From contig DKWE01000001.1 in the NCBI GenBank assembly GCA_002491565.1, positions 9,264 to 73,263 of the forward strand: a stretch of 64,000 nucleotides of DNA, written 5' to 3'. The position numbers were made by a program, and so were the translations under genes. How positions within the stretch are numbered: the first letter of the stretch is position 1; the number at the start of each line of letters is the position of its first letter. Shown here one piece after another: positions 52,657 through 61,336 of the stretch. Below the pieces are notes generated by a model, which did not search any database, was not told the origin of the DNA, and worked only from the letters and a program-made list of their open reading frames with translations. The stretch comes from Lachnospiraceae bacterium UBA7160. GTDB taxonomy: Bacteria > Bacillota > Clostridia > Lachnospirales > Lachnospiraceae.

Positions 52657-53853
52657 TTAAACCGAACGTATCGTTTTGCTTTGTTCCTCTGATATCCCTG
52701 AGCCCTGTTCCTCCTTTCGCTGATATATATTAAAACCAACCATCGCCAGACCTATCAGAACTGCCACACAATAAAACATTGTTTCATATCCATACTGCTC
52801 TGATATCCGTCCGCATATAATTGGTCCCAGCCCTTGCCCCAGATCCGCGCCGATATAAAAAGTACTCGTCGCAATCCCTACGCGCAGTGCATCCACCTTT
52901 TTCATACAGGCAGTCTGCAGAGAAATCTGGCCGCTCCCCTGTCCTACCGCCTTGAGCACTGCTGCTGCGAGCAGTACCCACAAACATGTCCCTCCTCCCA
53001 CAAGGGCCATCGCCGCAATGCTTGTCAGCAGGGAAATATTTACGACCATAGTCAGGCTGTGGCGATCCACAATTTTCCCTACCGACATCCGGATTAAAAA
53101 CAGCACAATCGCATTGCAGGTAAAAAACAGGGAAATCCCCCTTATCTCCCGCTCCTCTGCCAATAAGAGAATAAAAGAATTTACAATCCCGTTCTCCAGA
53201 GAGAATAAGCCGCCAATCAACGCATACACGATACACGGAACCGCAATCAGGTTTTTCCATGACAGCTGCAGCTTCTCACCGGTCTGGGGCGCCCTGCCCC
53301 GGTCAGTCAGTGCAAGCAGCACAACGGAAAGCAGGGTCGCCGCTGCAATGATCAGAAACAGCGTCCTGTAACCAAGCTGATCCCGAACCGCAATGCCAAG
53401 CCCCGGACCGCAAACCTGCGATACGACCTGCCCGAGACTGTAGTAGCCAATTCCCTCCGCAAGCCTGTTCTTCGGAACGTAATCATATAAAATAGCAATA
53501 TTGGCTGTCTGATTGATACCAAATGCAATACCGTGCAGCACCCGCACCAGGAACATGGACTTGATTCCGGGTGCTGCTGCATAGCCAGCCATCGCGGCAC
53601 AAATCAGTGCCGTCGAGAAAATACAGATGCTCCGCTTATTAAAATGATCCGTCGCAAACCCTCCAAAAGGACGAACCAGGAGCGCTGCAATCGAATAGAT
53701 GCCGGCCAAAGCCCCCGCCGCGGTCAGCCCGGCTCCAAGTGAGACCCCATAAGTGCCGATCAGCGCCGCAATCATACTATATCCAAAGGAAATGATCAGC
53801 CCGGATAAAGATAGAAACACATAATTATGATTGAATAATTTTTCTCGGTCCAT
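52657..53853 (-). CDS. MFS transporter
   Basis: This 398-residue carrier has twelve predicted helices and the MFS cytoplasmic loop motifs (GGFATDHFNKRSICI after TM2, VGKIVDRHS after TM8). The ATG at 53853 has GGAGG 5 bases upstream, and the frame's earlier start (53886) falls in the operator. A perfect copy of the 20-bp LacI operator lies 13 bases before the ATG. It is the first gene of the run ending with the serine hydrolases. Cargo unknown; it could export a product or import a related sugar. Confidence 0.86.
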   Translation of the reverse strand: MDREKLFNHNYVFLSLSGLIISFGYSMIAALIGTYGVSLGAGLTAAGALAGIYSIAALLVRPFGGFATDHFNKRSICIFSTALICAAMAGYAAAPGIKSMFLVRVLHGIAFGINQTANIAILYDYVPKNRLAEGIGYYSLGQVVSQVCGPGLGIAVRDQLGYRTLFLIIAAATLLSVVLLALTDRGRAPQTGEKLQLSWKNLIAVPCIVYALIGGLFSLENGIVNSFILLLAEEREIRGISLFFTCNAIVLFLIRMSVGKIVDRHSLTMVVNISLLTSIAAMALVGGGTCLWVLLAAAVLKAVGQGSGQISLQTACMKKVDALRVGIATSTFYIGADLGQGLGPIICGRISEQYGYETMFYCVAVLIGLAMVGFNIYQRKEEQGSGISEEQSKTIRSV

Positions 53854-53866
53854 GTCGCCCTCCTTC

Positions 53867-53886
53867 TTGCATTTTCGTTTTAGCAA
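53867..53886. promoter_or_regulatory. LacI-type operator in front of the MFS gene
   Basis: TTGCATTTTCGTTTTAGCAA is an imperfect palindrome with TTGC/GCAA ends and a central CG, as in many LacI-family operators. The same 20 bases recur at 55287-55306 at the promoter of the LacI gene. Confidence 0.75.
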
Positions 53887-54070
53887 AATGGAAAAATATA
53901 AAATTCTCCTGCTGACACAAAGAGAATCTTTCTATTATTTCGTCTTTCCCGCAGTTCACTCGTGTACTGTATCAATGGCATATCATATATTGGCAACGCC
54001 TGTAATAATGCAAAAATGAATCTGTATTCGTGTCGGCATTGTGCTAAATATGAATGATGCATCCGTACGC

Positions 54071-54234
54071 TAGTGTACTGGCACATTCAGGTTCAGATTA
54101 ACAGTGCTGAATATTTTGACAGTCTGCAAGGCGGAAGAACGAGGCGATGCGGTGGCATCGTCGACTGATGACAACGCGGCAGATGGCAAAATATTCAGCC
54201 CTGTTAGTCTGGATATGAGCGTGTCAGTACACTA
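54071..54234. repeat. MITE-like 164-bp hairpin, family B
   Basis: The terminal inverted repeats TAGTGTACTGGCAC (54071-54084) and GTGTCAGTACACTA (54221-54234) match at 13 of 14 positions, and the inner arms (CAGATTAACAG...GCTGAATATTTTG with their complements) pair over about 60 bases. The loop holds GGCGATGCGGTGGCATCG. Its right end supplies the stop codon of the LacI gene. The rest of 53887-54070 shows nothing. Confidence 0.75.
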
Positions 54235-55269
54235 GGATATCAGCCCGCACGTATCTCCCGCCGTATATTTCGCATCCAGTACACAATGAACCGGTTCCGT
54301 ACTGCCTCCCTCGATCGCATCCAGCAACAGCCGCAGCGTATTTTCCGCTACAAGCTCCACCGGGGTACAGACAAGACTGATGGAAGGGGAAAAGAGCTCG
54401 AAGATCTTGCCGCTTCCGATAGAAACCAGCTCTATCTCTTCCTGAAACCGGATCCGATGCTTCTCACAGGCAACTGTTGCCCCCAGCGCCTGATCCGGCA
54501 CATTGACAAATACGGCCGTCGGTCTGTTCCCTGCTTCCAGGAGCCGCTCCATCAACCGGAATCCAGAATAAAAATCCCGCTTTGCATCCTCCTTTATCCA
54601 CGCATCCTGCAGCTCAATCCCCAGCTCCCTGCACTTGTCCAGAAAGCCCTTTTTCCTCAGGACAGAGTTCGGTCCGCTTTGCCTGCTTCCAATGAAGCCC
54701 GCTGTTTTATGTCCGCGCAATGCAAACATGTCTGCTGTATTCGCTCCGATCGCATAGTCATCTACATAAACACAGTGGTAATGCTCTTCTCTTCGAAATG
54801 CGCATACGACAGGGATATCAAACTGTCTGCTGTTCAAATACTCTGCGTCCGCATCAGAAATCCCGCAGATGATGATGCCGCTGCACCGTACCGGAGTCAT
54901 AAGCTGCTCACATTCACACAAATGCCCAAATTCAAACATATGTACATAAAACTCCACATGCTGGCATGCCTCATCCGCCATTTGCTGAAGCGCCCGGAAG
55001 AAGCTTCCCATGATCTCATCCGCATAGCCTGAGTTCCAAAACACCGCAATCACTCTGCTCGTCCCTTCCACCCCGGCATTTCTCAGCCTTCTCGCATAGA
55101 TATTCGGCTGATAATCCATCTCTCTTGCGACATTCCGGACCCGCTCCTGCGTCTTTTTTGAGATGCGCATCTTGTCCCCGCGCCCATTCAATACAATCGA
55201 TACCGTCCCGACTGATAACCCAAGACGATCTGCAATTTCCTTAATCTGCGCACTTCTATGACTCGCCAC
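54232..55269 (-). CDS. LacI-family transcriptional repressor
   Basis: This DNA-binding regulator has an N-terminal helix-turn-helix (IKEIADRLGLSVGTVSIVLN, residues 9-28) and a periplasmic-binding-like effector domain of about 270 residues. The start is GTG at 55269 with GGGG 5 bases upstream. The stop codon lies inside the end of a MITE-like hairpin, so the native C terminus may have been altered by the insertion. Two identical operators (53867-53886, 55287-55306) imply autoregulation and control of the MFS/ABC/hydrolase run; the sugar signal is unknown. Confidence 0.9.
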   Translation of the reverse strand: MASHRSAQIKEIADRLGLSVGTVSIVLNGRGDKMRISKKTQERVRNVAREMDYQPNIYARRLRNAGVEGTSRVIAVFWNSGYADEIMGSFFRALQQMADEACQHVEFYVHMFEFGHLCECEQLMTPVRCSGIIICGISDADAEYLNSRQFDIPVVCAFRREEHYHCVYVDDYAIGANTADMFALRGHKTAGFIGSRQSGPNSVLRKKGFLDKCRELGIELQDAWIKEDAKRDFYSGFRLMERLLEAGNRPTAVFVNVPDQALGATVACEKHRIRFQEEIELVSIGSGKIFELFSPSISLVCTPVELVAENTLRLLLDAIEGGSTEPVHCVLDAKYTAGDTCGLIS

Positions 55270-55286
55270 TGCTTCCCCACCCTCAT

Positions 55287-55306
55287 TTGCATTTTCGTTT
55301 TAGCAA
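55287..55306. promoter_or_regulatory. LacI-type operator at the lacI promoter
   Basis: TTGCATTTTCGTTTTAGCAA, identical to 53867-53886. It lies just downstream of the -10 box, over the transcription start, an effective repression site. Confidence 0.75.
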
Positions 55307-55311
55307 TTCCT

Positions 55312-55340
55312 ATTTTACCCAATTGCAGCCCATCTGTCAA
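55312..55340 (-). promoter_or_regulatory. Promoter of the LacI-family gene
   Basis: Minus strand TTGACA (55335-55340), 17 bp, TAAAAT (55312-55317). The -35 overlaps the 3' end of the AraC-family gene. Confidence 0.75.
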
Positions 55341-56233
55341 CTGGCATTTTCTGACTTTTTAAAAAGCGCCTGCTCCCGCCGGAGCCGGTATTGTTTGGGA
55401 GTGATATGCTCCACCTTCTTAAATGTGTGAATCAGATGGCTGCAGTCGGCAAAGCCTGTCTCCTGGCTGATAAAGCTCAAATCGGAATCCGTAAAAAGCA
55501 GCAGGTCCTTTACGCGGCTGATCCGTATAAATTCAATATATTCCCTGCAGGAACGTCCATACAGCTCACGAAACTGTCTGGTAAACTGAGAATAGCTCAT
55601 GCTGCATTTTTCAGCAAGCTCCTCGACGTGCAGCGGCTGGCTGAGGTTCTCATCGATGTATTCCGCAATAGAAAACAAGGTCTGGTGGTCGCTTGGCGGC
55701 TGCACTGCCAGGTCCGTATCAAATCCGTTCGCGCGCCAGATCCGGAAAAGGTGCGTCAGCAGATTGGTCAGGTGAGACTGGATACAGAGATCATACCCGT
55801 ACTGCTTTTCCTGCATCTCATGAATGCAGGTCTCAAAAATCTCCTTTACAGACAGCCCTGCAAAAGCTGTCTCCGGCAAAATAATCGGCGCCTTATCGCT
55901 AATGGCGGCGGCAGCGGAAAGACGGCTGAAGCTCGGCATATGGCTTCCCGCCGATTTTAACAGTCCGATATTGAATTTTATCACATGGTAGCTGATCGGA
56001 CCATCACTGTAAATCGCATGGACTGCCTGCGGATGAAAGAATACGAAATCTCCCGGCTTGATTGTGTATTCCTTTTCATTGCAGAGAATATAGCCGTTTC
56101 CACTTAATATGTACAGCATTTCACAAAAATAATGCCAGTGTGCTTTCACTGGATAACGCTCATTATCAGAGTCAAAAAAGAACGCTTCTAATGGAGAATT
56201 CAGGCAGTCGGATTTCTCAAACAGGGTGTTCAT
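55337..56233 (-). CDS. AraC-family transcriptional regulator with cupin sensor
   Basis: This 298-residue regulator has an N-terminal cupin-like sensing domain (GYILCNEKEYTIKPGDFVFFHPQAVH) and a C-terminal AraC double helix-turn-helix (MSYSQFTRQFRELYGRSC and ISQETGFADCSHLIHTFKKVEHITPKQYRL). The ATG at 56233 has GGAGG 6 bases upstream; the frame from 56308 is not supported. It is divergent from the ABC exporter and could control it or the downstream LacI cluster. Confidence 0.88.
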   Translation of the reverse strand: MNTLFEKSDCLNSPLEAFFFDSDNERYPVKAHWHYFCEMLYILSGNGYILCNEKEYTIKPGDFVFFHPQAVHAIYSDGPISYHVIKFNIGLLKSAGSHMPSFSRLSAAAAISDKAPIILPETAFAGLSVKEIFETCIHEMQEKQYGYDLCIQSHLTNLLTHLFRIWRANGFDTDLAVQPPSDHQTLFSIAEYIDENLSQPLHVEELAEKCSMSYSQFTRQFRELYGRSCREYIEFIRISRVKDLLLFTDSDLSFISQETGFADCSHLIHTFKKVEHITPKQYRLRREQALFKKSENAS

Positions 56234-56285
56234 GTCTAACCTCCGTGCAAATTTTACCCTCTCGTTTGCCATCGTTTTCAGATGC

Positions 56286-56315
56286 ATCATAGCAGAGCAT
56301 TTTGCCATTTGTCAA
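56286..56315 (-). promoter_or_regulatory. Promoter of the AraC-family gene
   Basis: Minus strand TTGACA (56310-56315), 18 bp, TATGAT (56286-56291), about 55 bp before the start. Confidence 0.65.
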
Positions 56316-56445
56316 TCAGAAGGACGCGCAAAATCAAGAGCGTTTTATACAATTTTTTGGCAATTTTTTTATAGAAGATGTGAAAGAAAGTTGCTATAGT
56401 GTGGTTCGACTCTGAAGAATATCAGAAAGCTATGGAGGTGCGAGG

Positions 56446-58212
56446 ATGAAGGATACAGCCCGTCTGCGGTGGCTGTGGGGAAAGATGAAGGGCTACCATC
56501 TGCTTTATATTGCAGGGATCATGATGGTAGTCGTCTTCAACATACTGCAGCTGACCGTTCCGTTCTTTACACAACATATTGTGGATACCTTTCTCACCGG
56601 AGAAAATGCAGCCCAGCATCTGGCGACGGAACAAAAAACGTTTATTCTGCTGGTTCTGGGAATGGTAGGCATTACCTTTTTGCGGACCGTGCTCGTGTAT
56701 ATTGCCTGCATGACCTTCGAGCATGTTTCGCAGATGACGCTTTACCGAATCCGGAATGAGCTGTTCGCGAAGATCCAACGGCAGGATATGCATTTCTACG
56801 ACCAGTACCGGACCGGTGATCTGATGACGCGTCTGACCGGAGATTTGGACGCAGTGCGTCATATGATCGCCTGGGTTGTGCGCATGCTCGTGGAGTGCTT
56901 TACTCTGATCACCGCAGCCGCAGTCTATTTCTTCTATCTGGATGTCAAGGTTGCTGCCTGTCTGCTTGCGATGGCTCCTGTAATTTTCCTGGTCACACTG
57001 ACCTTTAAAAAACAGGTTGGCCCGATGCATACCACCCTCCGGGAGCGCCTCTCGCAGATGAACACCGCGGCGCAGGAAAATATTTCCGGCAACCGGGTCG
57101 TAAAAGCATTTGCAAGAGAGGATTACGAGATCAAGAAATTCAATGAACGAAATACCGCATATTCCAGGGCAAATAAGCAGACCGTGCTTACCTGGCTGCG
57201 CTTCTTTCCGTTCATTGAGATCTGCGCGAATCTGCTCCCTGTCATCCTGCTGGTCGTCGGCGGTCTCTCGATGATCGACGGCACACTGACCAGCGGAGAA
57301 TATGTGGCATTCTCCTGCCTGACCTGGGCTATCGCGAATCCCATGCGCCAGCTCGGAAATATTCTAAACGAATTCCAGCGCTTCGCGGCCGCAAGCTCGA
57401 AGGTGATGGAGCTCGCCGCAAGCGAACCGGTTATCGTAGACAAGGAAGCAGCCATCGACCACCCGGAGCGTTTCCACGGCAAGGTCGAATTCCGCCACGT
57501 CAGCTTCTCCTACGAGGGAAAGAAGGTACTGTCTGACGTGAATTTCACGATTCAGCCGGGACAGACGGTCGCGATCATGGGAGAAACCGGAAGCGGGAAG
57601 ACCTCTCTGATTCAGCTCATTCCACGGTTTTACGATCCCGAGAAAGGAACGGTGCTCGTGGATGATGTGGATGTCCGGGATCTGAAGCTGCACCAGCTCC
57701 GCAAAAATATCGGTCTGGCAACCCAGGATATCCTGCTGTATTCCGATACGATTGACGGAAATATTGCCTACGGAAACTCCGCAATGCCGGTCGAGACGGT
57801 GCAGCGGTATGCGCGCTATGCGGCGGCCTCTGAGTTCATCGAACATCTGCCCCAGAGATACGATACCATCATCGGGGAGCGGGGCGTCGGGCTGTCGGGC
57901 GGACAGAAACAGCGTATTTCGCTTGCGCGGGCAATGGCAATCGAACCGGCCGTGCTGATTCTGGACGATACGACCTCTGCCGTCGACATGGAAACGGAGA
58001 AGTACATACAGGAGAAGCTGAAAAATCTGCATTTCCCCTGCACGAAGCTCATCATTGCACAGCGCATTTCCTCTACAAAGGATGCGGACCAGATCCTGAT
58101 TCTGGAAAACGGAAAGATAACGGAGATGGGAACACACAAAGAGCTGATTGCGAAAAAAGGCTACTATTATGAAGTTGTAAAGCTGCAGAATGGAGGTGAG
58201 GACATTGGCTAG
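56446..58212 (+). CDS. Heterodimeric ABC exporter, subunit A (degenerate catalytic site)
   Basis: This 588-residue half-transporter has six N-terminal helices and a C-terminal ATPase. The ATPase shows Walker A GETGSGKTS, a canonical LSGGQKQR signature, and Walker B ending VLILDDTTSAVD, where the catalytic glutamate is aspartate. That makes its own site non-catalytic, as in BmrC/LmrC-type subunits. GGAGG lies 7 bases before the ATG. The partner gene overlaps its 3' end. Exported drug or peptide is unknown. Confidence 0.9.
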   Translation: MKDTARLRWLWGKMKGYHLLYIAGIMMVVVFNILQLTVPFFTQHIVDTFLTGENAAQHLATEQKTFILLVLGMVGITFLRTVLVYIACMTFEHVSQMTLYRIRNELFAKIQRQDMHFYDQYRTGDLMTRLTGDLDAVRHMIAWVVRMLVECFTLITAAAVYFFYLDVKVAACLLAMAPVIFLVTLTFKKQVGPMHTTLRERLSQMNTAAQENISGNRVVKAFAREDYEIKKFNERNTAYSRANKQTVLTWLRFFPFIEICANLLPVILLVVGGLSMIDGTLTSGEYVAFSCLTWAIANPMRQLGNILNEFQRFAAASSKVMELAASEPVIVDKEAAIDHPERFHGKVEFRHVSFSYEGKKVLSDVNFTIQPGQTVAIMGETGSGKTSLIQLIPRFYDPEKGTVLVDDVDVRDLKLHQLRKNIGLATQDILLYSDTIDGNIAYGNSAMPVETVQRYARYAAASEFIEHLPQRYDTIIGERGVGLSGGQKQRISLARAMAIEPAVLILDDTTSAVDMETEKYIQEKLKNLHFPCTKLIIAQRISSTKDADQILILENGKITEMGTHKELIAKKGYYYEVVKLQNGGEDIG

Positions 58213-59983
58213 AAATACCTATGGAGAGGATGAGGTTCTGGAAACTCCTTTTGACTTCCGGCATTTGCTGCGTGCGTCCGTCTATATCCGTACCTATGCA
58301 AAGCGGATGATTTTCGCGCTGGCAATCAGCGCGGTTGCCGCCGGAACCGGTCTTCTGTCCCCCATGATTATTCAGAAGGCGCTGGACGAAACGATTCCGG
58401 CGGGAGACCGGAAGGGACTTTTGCTGCTGGGCGGGCTTCTGGTCCTCACTTATACCGTCAGTGTCCTGTTCTCCACCATCCGCTCCCGCATTATGAACAT
58501 TGTGGGGCAGGATATCATCTTCGATATCCGGAGGGACCTGTTTGCGCATTTACAGAAGCTTTCGTTTCAGTATTATGATGACCGGCCGCACGGCAAAATC
58601 CTGATCCGTGTTGTGAACTATGTAAACTCTGTGTCGGACATGCTCTCCAACGGCATCATCAATGTGATCCTGGAAGTTCTGAATATGGTGTTTATCGTTA
58701 TATTCATGTTCCTGGTAAACGTGCAGCTGTCGTTTGTGGTGCTGGCGGGTGTTCCGGTGCTGGCGGTTATTATGCGCTTTATCAAAAAGCACCAGCGGCG
58801 GGCCTGGCAGCAGGTGTCCAATAAAAACTCCAATCTGAACGCATATCTGCAGGAGAACATCACGGGCGCCAGGGTGACGCAGATTTTCGCCAGAGAGGAC
58901 GAGAACGCAGCAATCTTTGAAACACTTTCCGGCAAATGCAAAGCCGCATGGATGGAGGCTGTGAAGTATTCCAACCTGGTCTGGCCGGGGATCGACAATG
59001 TCTCGGTCTGCGTGCGTGCCGCGATCTATCTGATCGGACTGCTGATTCTCGGTCAGGGAAAGGTATCCGTCGGCGTCATTGTCGCTATGACCTCCTATGC
59101 GGCAAGCTTCTGGCAGCCAATCCTGAACCTGGGCAATATCTTCAATAATTTTATCAATAACATTGCCTATCTGGAGCGTATTTTTGAGACACTCGATGAG
59201 CCTGTGACAGTGGATGACGCGGAGGATGCCGTCGAGCTGCCGCCGATCCACGGGGATGTGACCTTTGAGGATGTGACCTTCCATTATGAGGAAGACAAAA
59301 AGGTGTTGGAACATGTTTCCTTTACGGTAAAAGCAGGCGAAACGATCGCGCTGGTAGGTCCGACCGGAGCCGGAAAATCCACAATCGTCAACCTGCTGTC
59401 CCGCTTCTACGATGTAAATGGCGGGCGGATTCTCATCGACGGGCAGGATATTTCGAAAGTAACCCTGCACTCCCTCCGTTCGCAGATGGGAATTATGCTG
59501 CAGGACAGCTTTATCTTCAGCGGAACGATTGAGGACAATATCCGCTACGGAAAGCTGGATGCCACCATGGAGGAAATCGAGCGGGCAAGCAAAGTGGTCT
59601 GTGCGGACAGCTTTATCAAGAGCATGCCGCAGGGCTACCAGAGTGAGGTAAAGGAGCGGGGCAGCCTGCTGTCGCAGGGACAAAAACAGTTGATTTCCTT
59701 CGCCAGAACTCTGTTATCCGACCCGAGGATCCTGGTGCTGGATGAGGCGACCTCCAGCATCGATGTACAGACAGAACGGGCGCTGCAGCAGGGATTAAAC
59801 GCCATGCTGCAGGGGAGAACCGCATTCATCATCGCGCATCGTCTGTCCACGATCAAAAACTGCGACAAGATCATGTATATTTCGGACGGCGGGATCAAGG
59901 AATGCGGTACTCACGAAGAGCTGATGAAAAAGAAGGGCGCCTACTACCAGCTGTATATGGCACAGCGGATGGAACTCGCATAA
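58205..59983 (+). CDS. Heterodimeric ABC exporter, subunit B (catalytic site)
   Basis: This partner half-transporter has Walker A GPTGAGKST and an intact Walker B glutamate (ILVLDEATSSID) but a degenerate signature, LSQGQKQL. Combined with subunit A, one composite ATP site is fully canonical and the other is degenerate on both sides, the hallmark of BmrCD/LmrCD-like pairs. The start was placed at the TTG at 58205 because GGAGG lies 8 bases upstream and it overlaps the subunit A stop; an ATG at 58190 lies before that site. About 592 residues. Confidence 0.88.
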   Translation: MARNTYGEDEVLETPFDFRHLLRASVYIRTYAKRMIFALAISAVAAGTGLLSPMIIQKALDETIPAGDRKGLLLLGGLLVLTYTVSVLFSTIRSRIMNIVGQDIIFDIRRDLFAHLQKLSFQYYDDRPHGKILIRVVNYVNSVSDMLSNGIINVILEVLNMVFIVIFMFLVNVQLSFVVLAGVPVLAVIMRFIKKHQRRAWQQVSNKNSNLNAYLQENITGARVTQIFAREDENAAIFETLSGKCKAAWMEAVKYSNLVWPGIDNVSVCVRAAIYLIGLLILGQGKVSVGVIVAMTSYAASFWQPILNLGNIFNNFINNIAYLERIFETLDEPVTVDDAEDAVELPPIHGDVTFEDVTFHYEEDKKVLEHVSFTVKAGETIALVGPTGAGKSTIVNLLSRFYDVNGGRILIDGQDISKVTLHSLRSQMGIMLQDSFIFSGTIEDNIRYGKLDATMEEIERASKVVCADSFIKSMPQGYQSEVKERGSLLSQGQKQLISFARTLLSDPRILVLDEATSSIDVQTERALQQGLNAMLQGRTAFIIAHRLSTIKNCDKIMYISDGGIKECGTHEELMKKKGAYYQLYMAQRMELA

Positions 59984-59990
59984 GAAAAAT

Positions 59991-60027
59991 GGGGGCAGGA
60001 CATTCCAGTACTGCACCCGTTTTTTTG
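59991..60027 (+). terminator. Terminator of the ABC exporter operon
   Basis: GGGGGCAG (59991-59998) pairs with CTGCACCC (60011-60018, one mismatch), followed by a run of T. Confidence 0.65.
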
Positions 60028-60042
60028 TTGCAATTTTTTCCT

Positions 60043-60074
60043 TACCGCTCGTCCACCACCTGAAAGATATAGAA
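60043..60074. repeat. 32-bp direct repeat, distal copy (att-like)
   Basis: TACCGCTCGTCCACC... is identical over 32 bases to 61338-61369, which encodes the C terminus of the rRNA methyltransferase. Here it lies outside any gene. The two copies bracket about 1.26 kb, as expected for integration into the 3' end of the methyltransferase gene. Confidence 0.88.
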
Positions 60075-60131
60075 TTTAACAAGGTGATTTTATCTGCGTT
60101 TATTATGTGCTATAAAGGAAGGATTTTCAAG

Positions 60132-60266
60132 CCTTTTTCGAGTCTTGAGTTTATCTCTTTTTATCATGCTCTCCGTAAAGGTGTGTCAAAAGGTGTGTCA
60201 AAACGCAGAACACTACCCCGTCACGCTCCACTATTGTTTGTGGAGGTGTGGCGGGGGAATTGCGCT
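60132..60266 (-). pseudogene. Probable remnant of a phage/ICE integrase C terminus
   Basis: On the minus strand a short frame (about 37 codons, ending at TAA near 60155) ends in VLTHLLTHLYGEHDKKR, and the sequence upstream has the paired TACCCCAATTT/TACCCCAAATA pattern seen after many integrases. No start and no catalytic tyrosine remain. It lies just inside the distal repeat, where an integrase gene would sit. Assignment by pattern only. Confidence 0.3.
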
Positions 60267-60340
60267 ATTTGGGGTAGAAATTGGGGTAGAGAAGGGGGCG
60301 TTCATTTACTTGATTTGTCACTGATGTTATAGGCATAGAA

Positions 60341-60376
60341 AAACCACCCTTAAAACTTTGGCGAGTGGCAGGGTGG
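60341..60376 (-). terminator. Terminator downstream of the Uma2 gene
   Basis: CCACCCT (60344-60350) and AGGGTGG (60370-60376), followed on the minus strand by TTTTTC. The rest of 60377-60582 shows no gene. Confidence 0.55.
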
Positions 60377-60582
60377 CAATTCTATGATTTGTCTTTTCTG
60401 TTGAGGTCAACCCCTTGTGGGCGGTTGTTCCTTTTTGCATCTCCAATATAGCACATCTGGCAGCATGGCGCAAGAGATTTTTACAGCCTGCTGCGCATAT
60501 CATTCCCCTTCCGGGGCTCCGTTTCCACCACTCTCCTGCTCTAATCGGCGGGCATCCTGCTCCATGGTCTCATTGATGGCGC

Positions 60583-61125
60583 TTATATATCAAGCTGGCT
60601 AAAGTCAATTGAGAAGTCTTCATAGATGCCGACTTTCACGGTATCAGAAAAAGTATACTCATCCGTTTCCTCGTGTTCAAAGTTGTAAATTGTGATTCTG
60701 TTTTTCTCCGGGTCAACGATCCAGTATTCACGGACGCCAGCAGAGCGGTACTTAAACAATTTGGTCAGGTAGTCCATGCGCCTGCTCCCTGGGGAGACGA
60801 TTTCAATGATCCAGTCAGGAGCACCAGAACACCCCTTGTCATTCAGTTTGCTGGGGTCACAGATCACAGAAATATCAGGCTCAACATAATTTGTATCGTC
60901 CTCATTGAGGAAGACAGCAAACGGGGCGGGGTAGACTTCGCAGGAGCCATTATTGCTTTTTATGTGGCTTAGGATGCTGTGGTAAAGTTCGCCCACAAAC
61001 TTCTGGTGTCTTCTGTTCGGCGGAGCCATATAGTACATCTGGCCGTCAATCAGTTCGGCTCTGGCTCCCTCCGGCAGATCATAAATATCTTCGATAGTGT
61101 AGAGCTTTTCCTGTGGCAATGGCAT
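60583..61125 (-). CDS. Uma2-family (DUF820) endonuclease-like protein
   Basis: This 180-residue protein has the PD-(D/E)xK nuclease core of the Uma2 family: AELIDGQMYYMA, EPDISVICD, DWIIEIVSPGSRRMDYLTKLF and REYWIVDPEKN, with acidic and lysine residues in the expected order. Uma2 proteins are common in cyanobacteria and Clostridia, often on mobile DNA, and their biological role is unclear. The ATG at 61125 was chosen with AAAGGA 9 bases upstream. It is the only intact gene between the two 32-bp repeats. Confidence 0.85.
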   Translation of the reverse strand: MPLPQEKLYTIEDIYDLPEGARAELIDGQMYYMAPPNRRHQKFVGELYHSILSHIKSNNGSCEVYPAPFAVFLNEDDTNYVEPDISVICDPSKLNDKGCSGAPDWIIEIVSPGSRRMDYLTKLFKYRSAGVREYWIVDPEKNRITIYNFEHEETDEYTFSDTVKVGIYEDFSIDFSQLDI

Positions 61126-61336
61126 AGTAACACATCCTTTCATGGTTGAGTATAGGTTAAATGGTATCGGATTATCCACAATGGATTTTCTGCGTCCTGG
61201 GCGGATTTCGTCACTTTGAAGATTGATTTTGTGCGACGTTGCACACAGGGCAGGGAGCACGCCTGCTCCGGAAGTCAGATTCAGAAATTCGACGCAGGGA
61301 AGCGCGAGAAAGCCTATATTTACAACCTTTCTTCCC

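Noticed and set aside
58550..59683. 377-codon minus-strand frame opposite exporter subunit B
   Set aside because: Shadow of a gene with complete ABC motifs.
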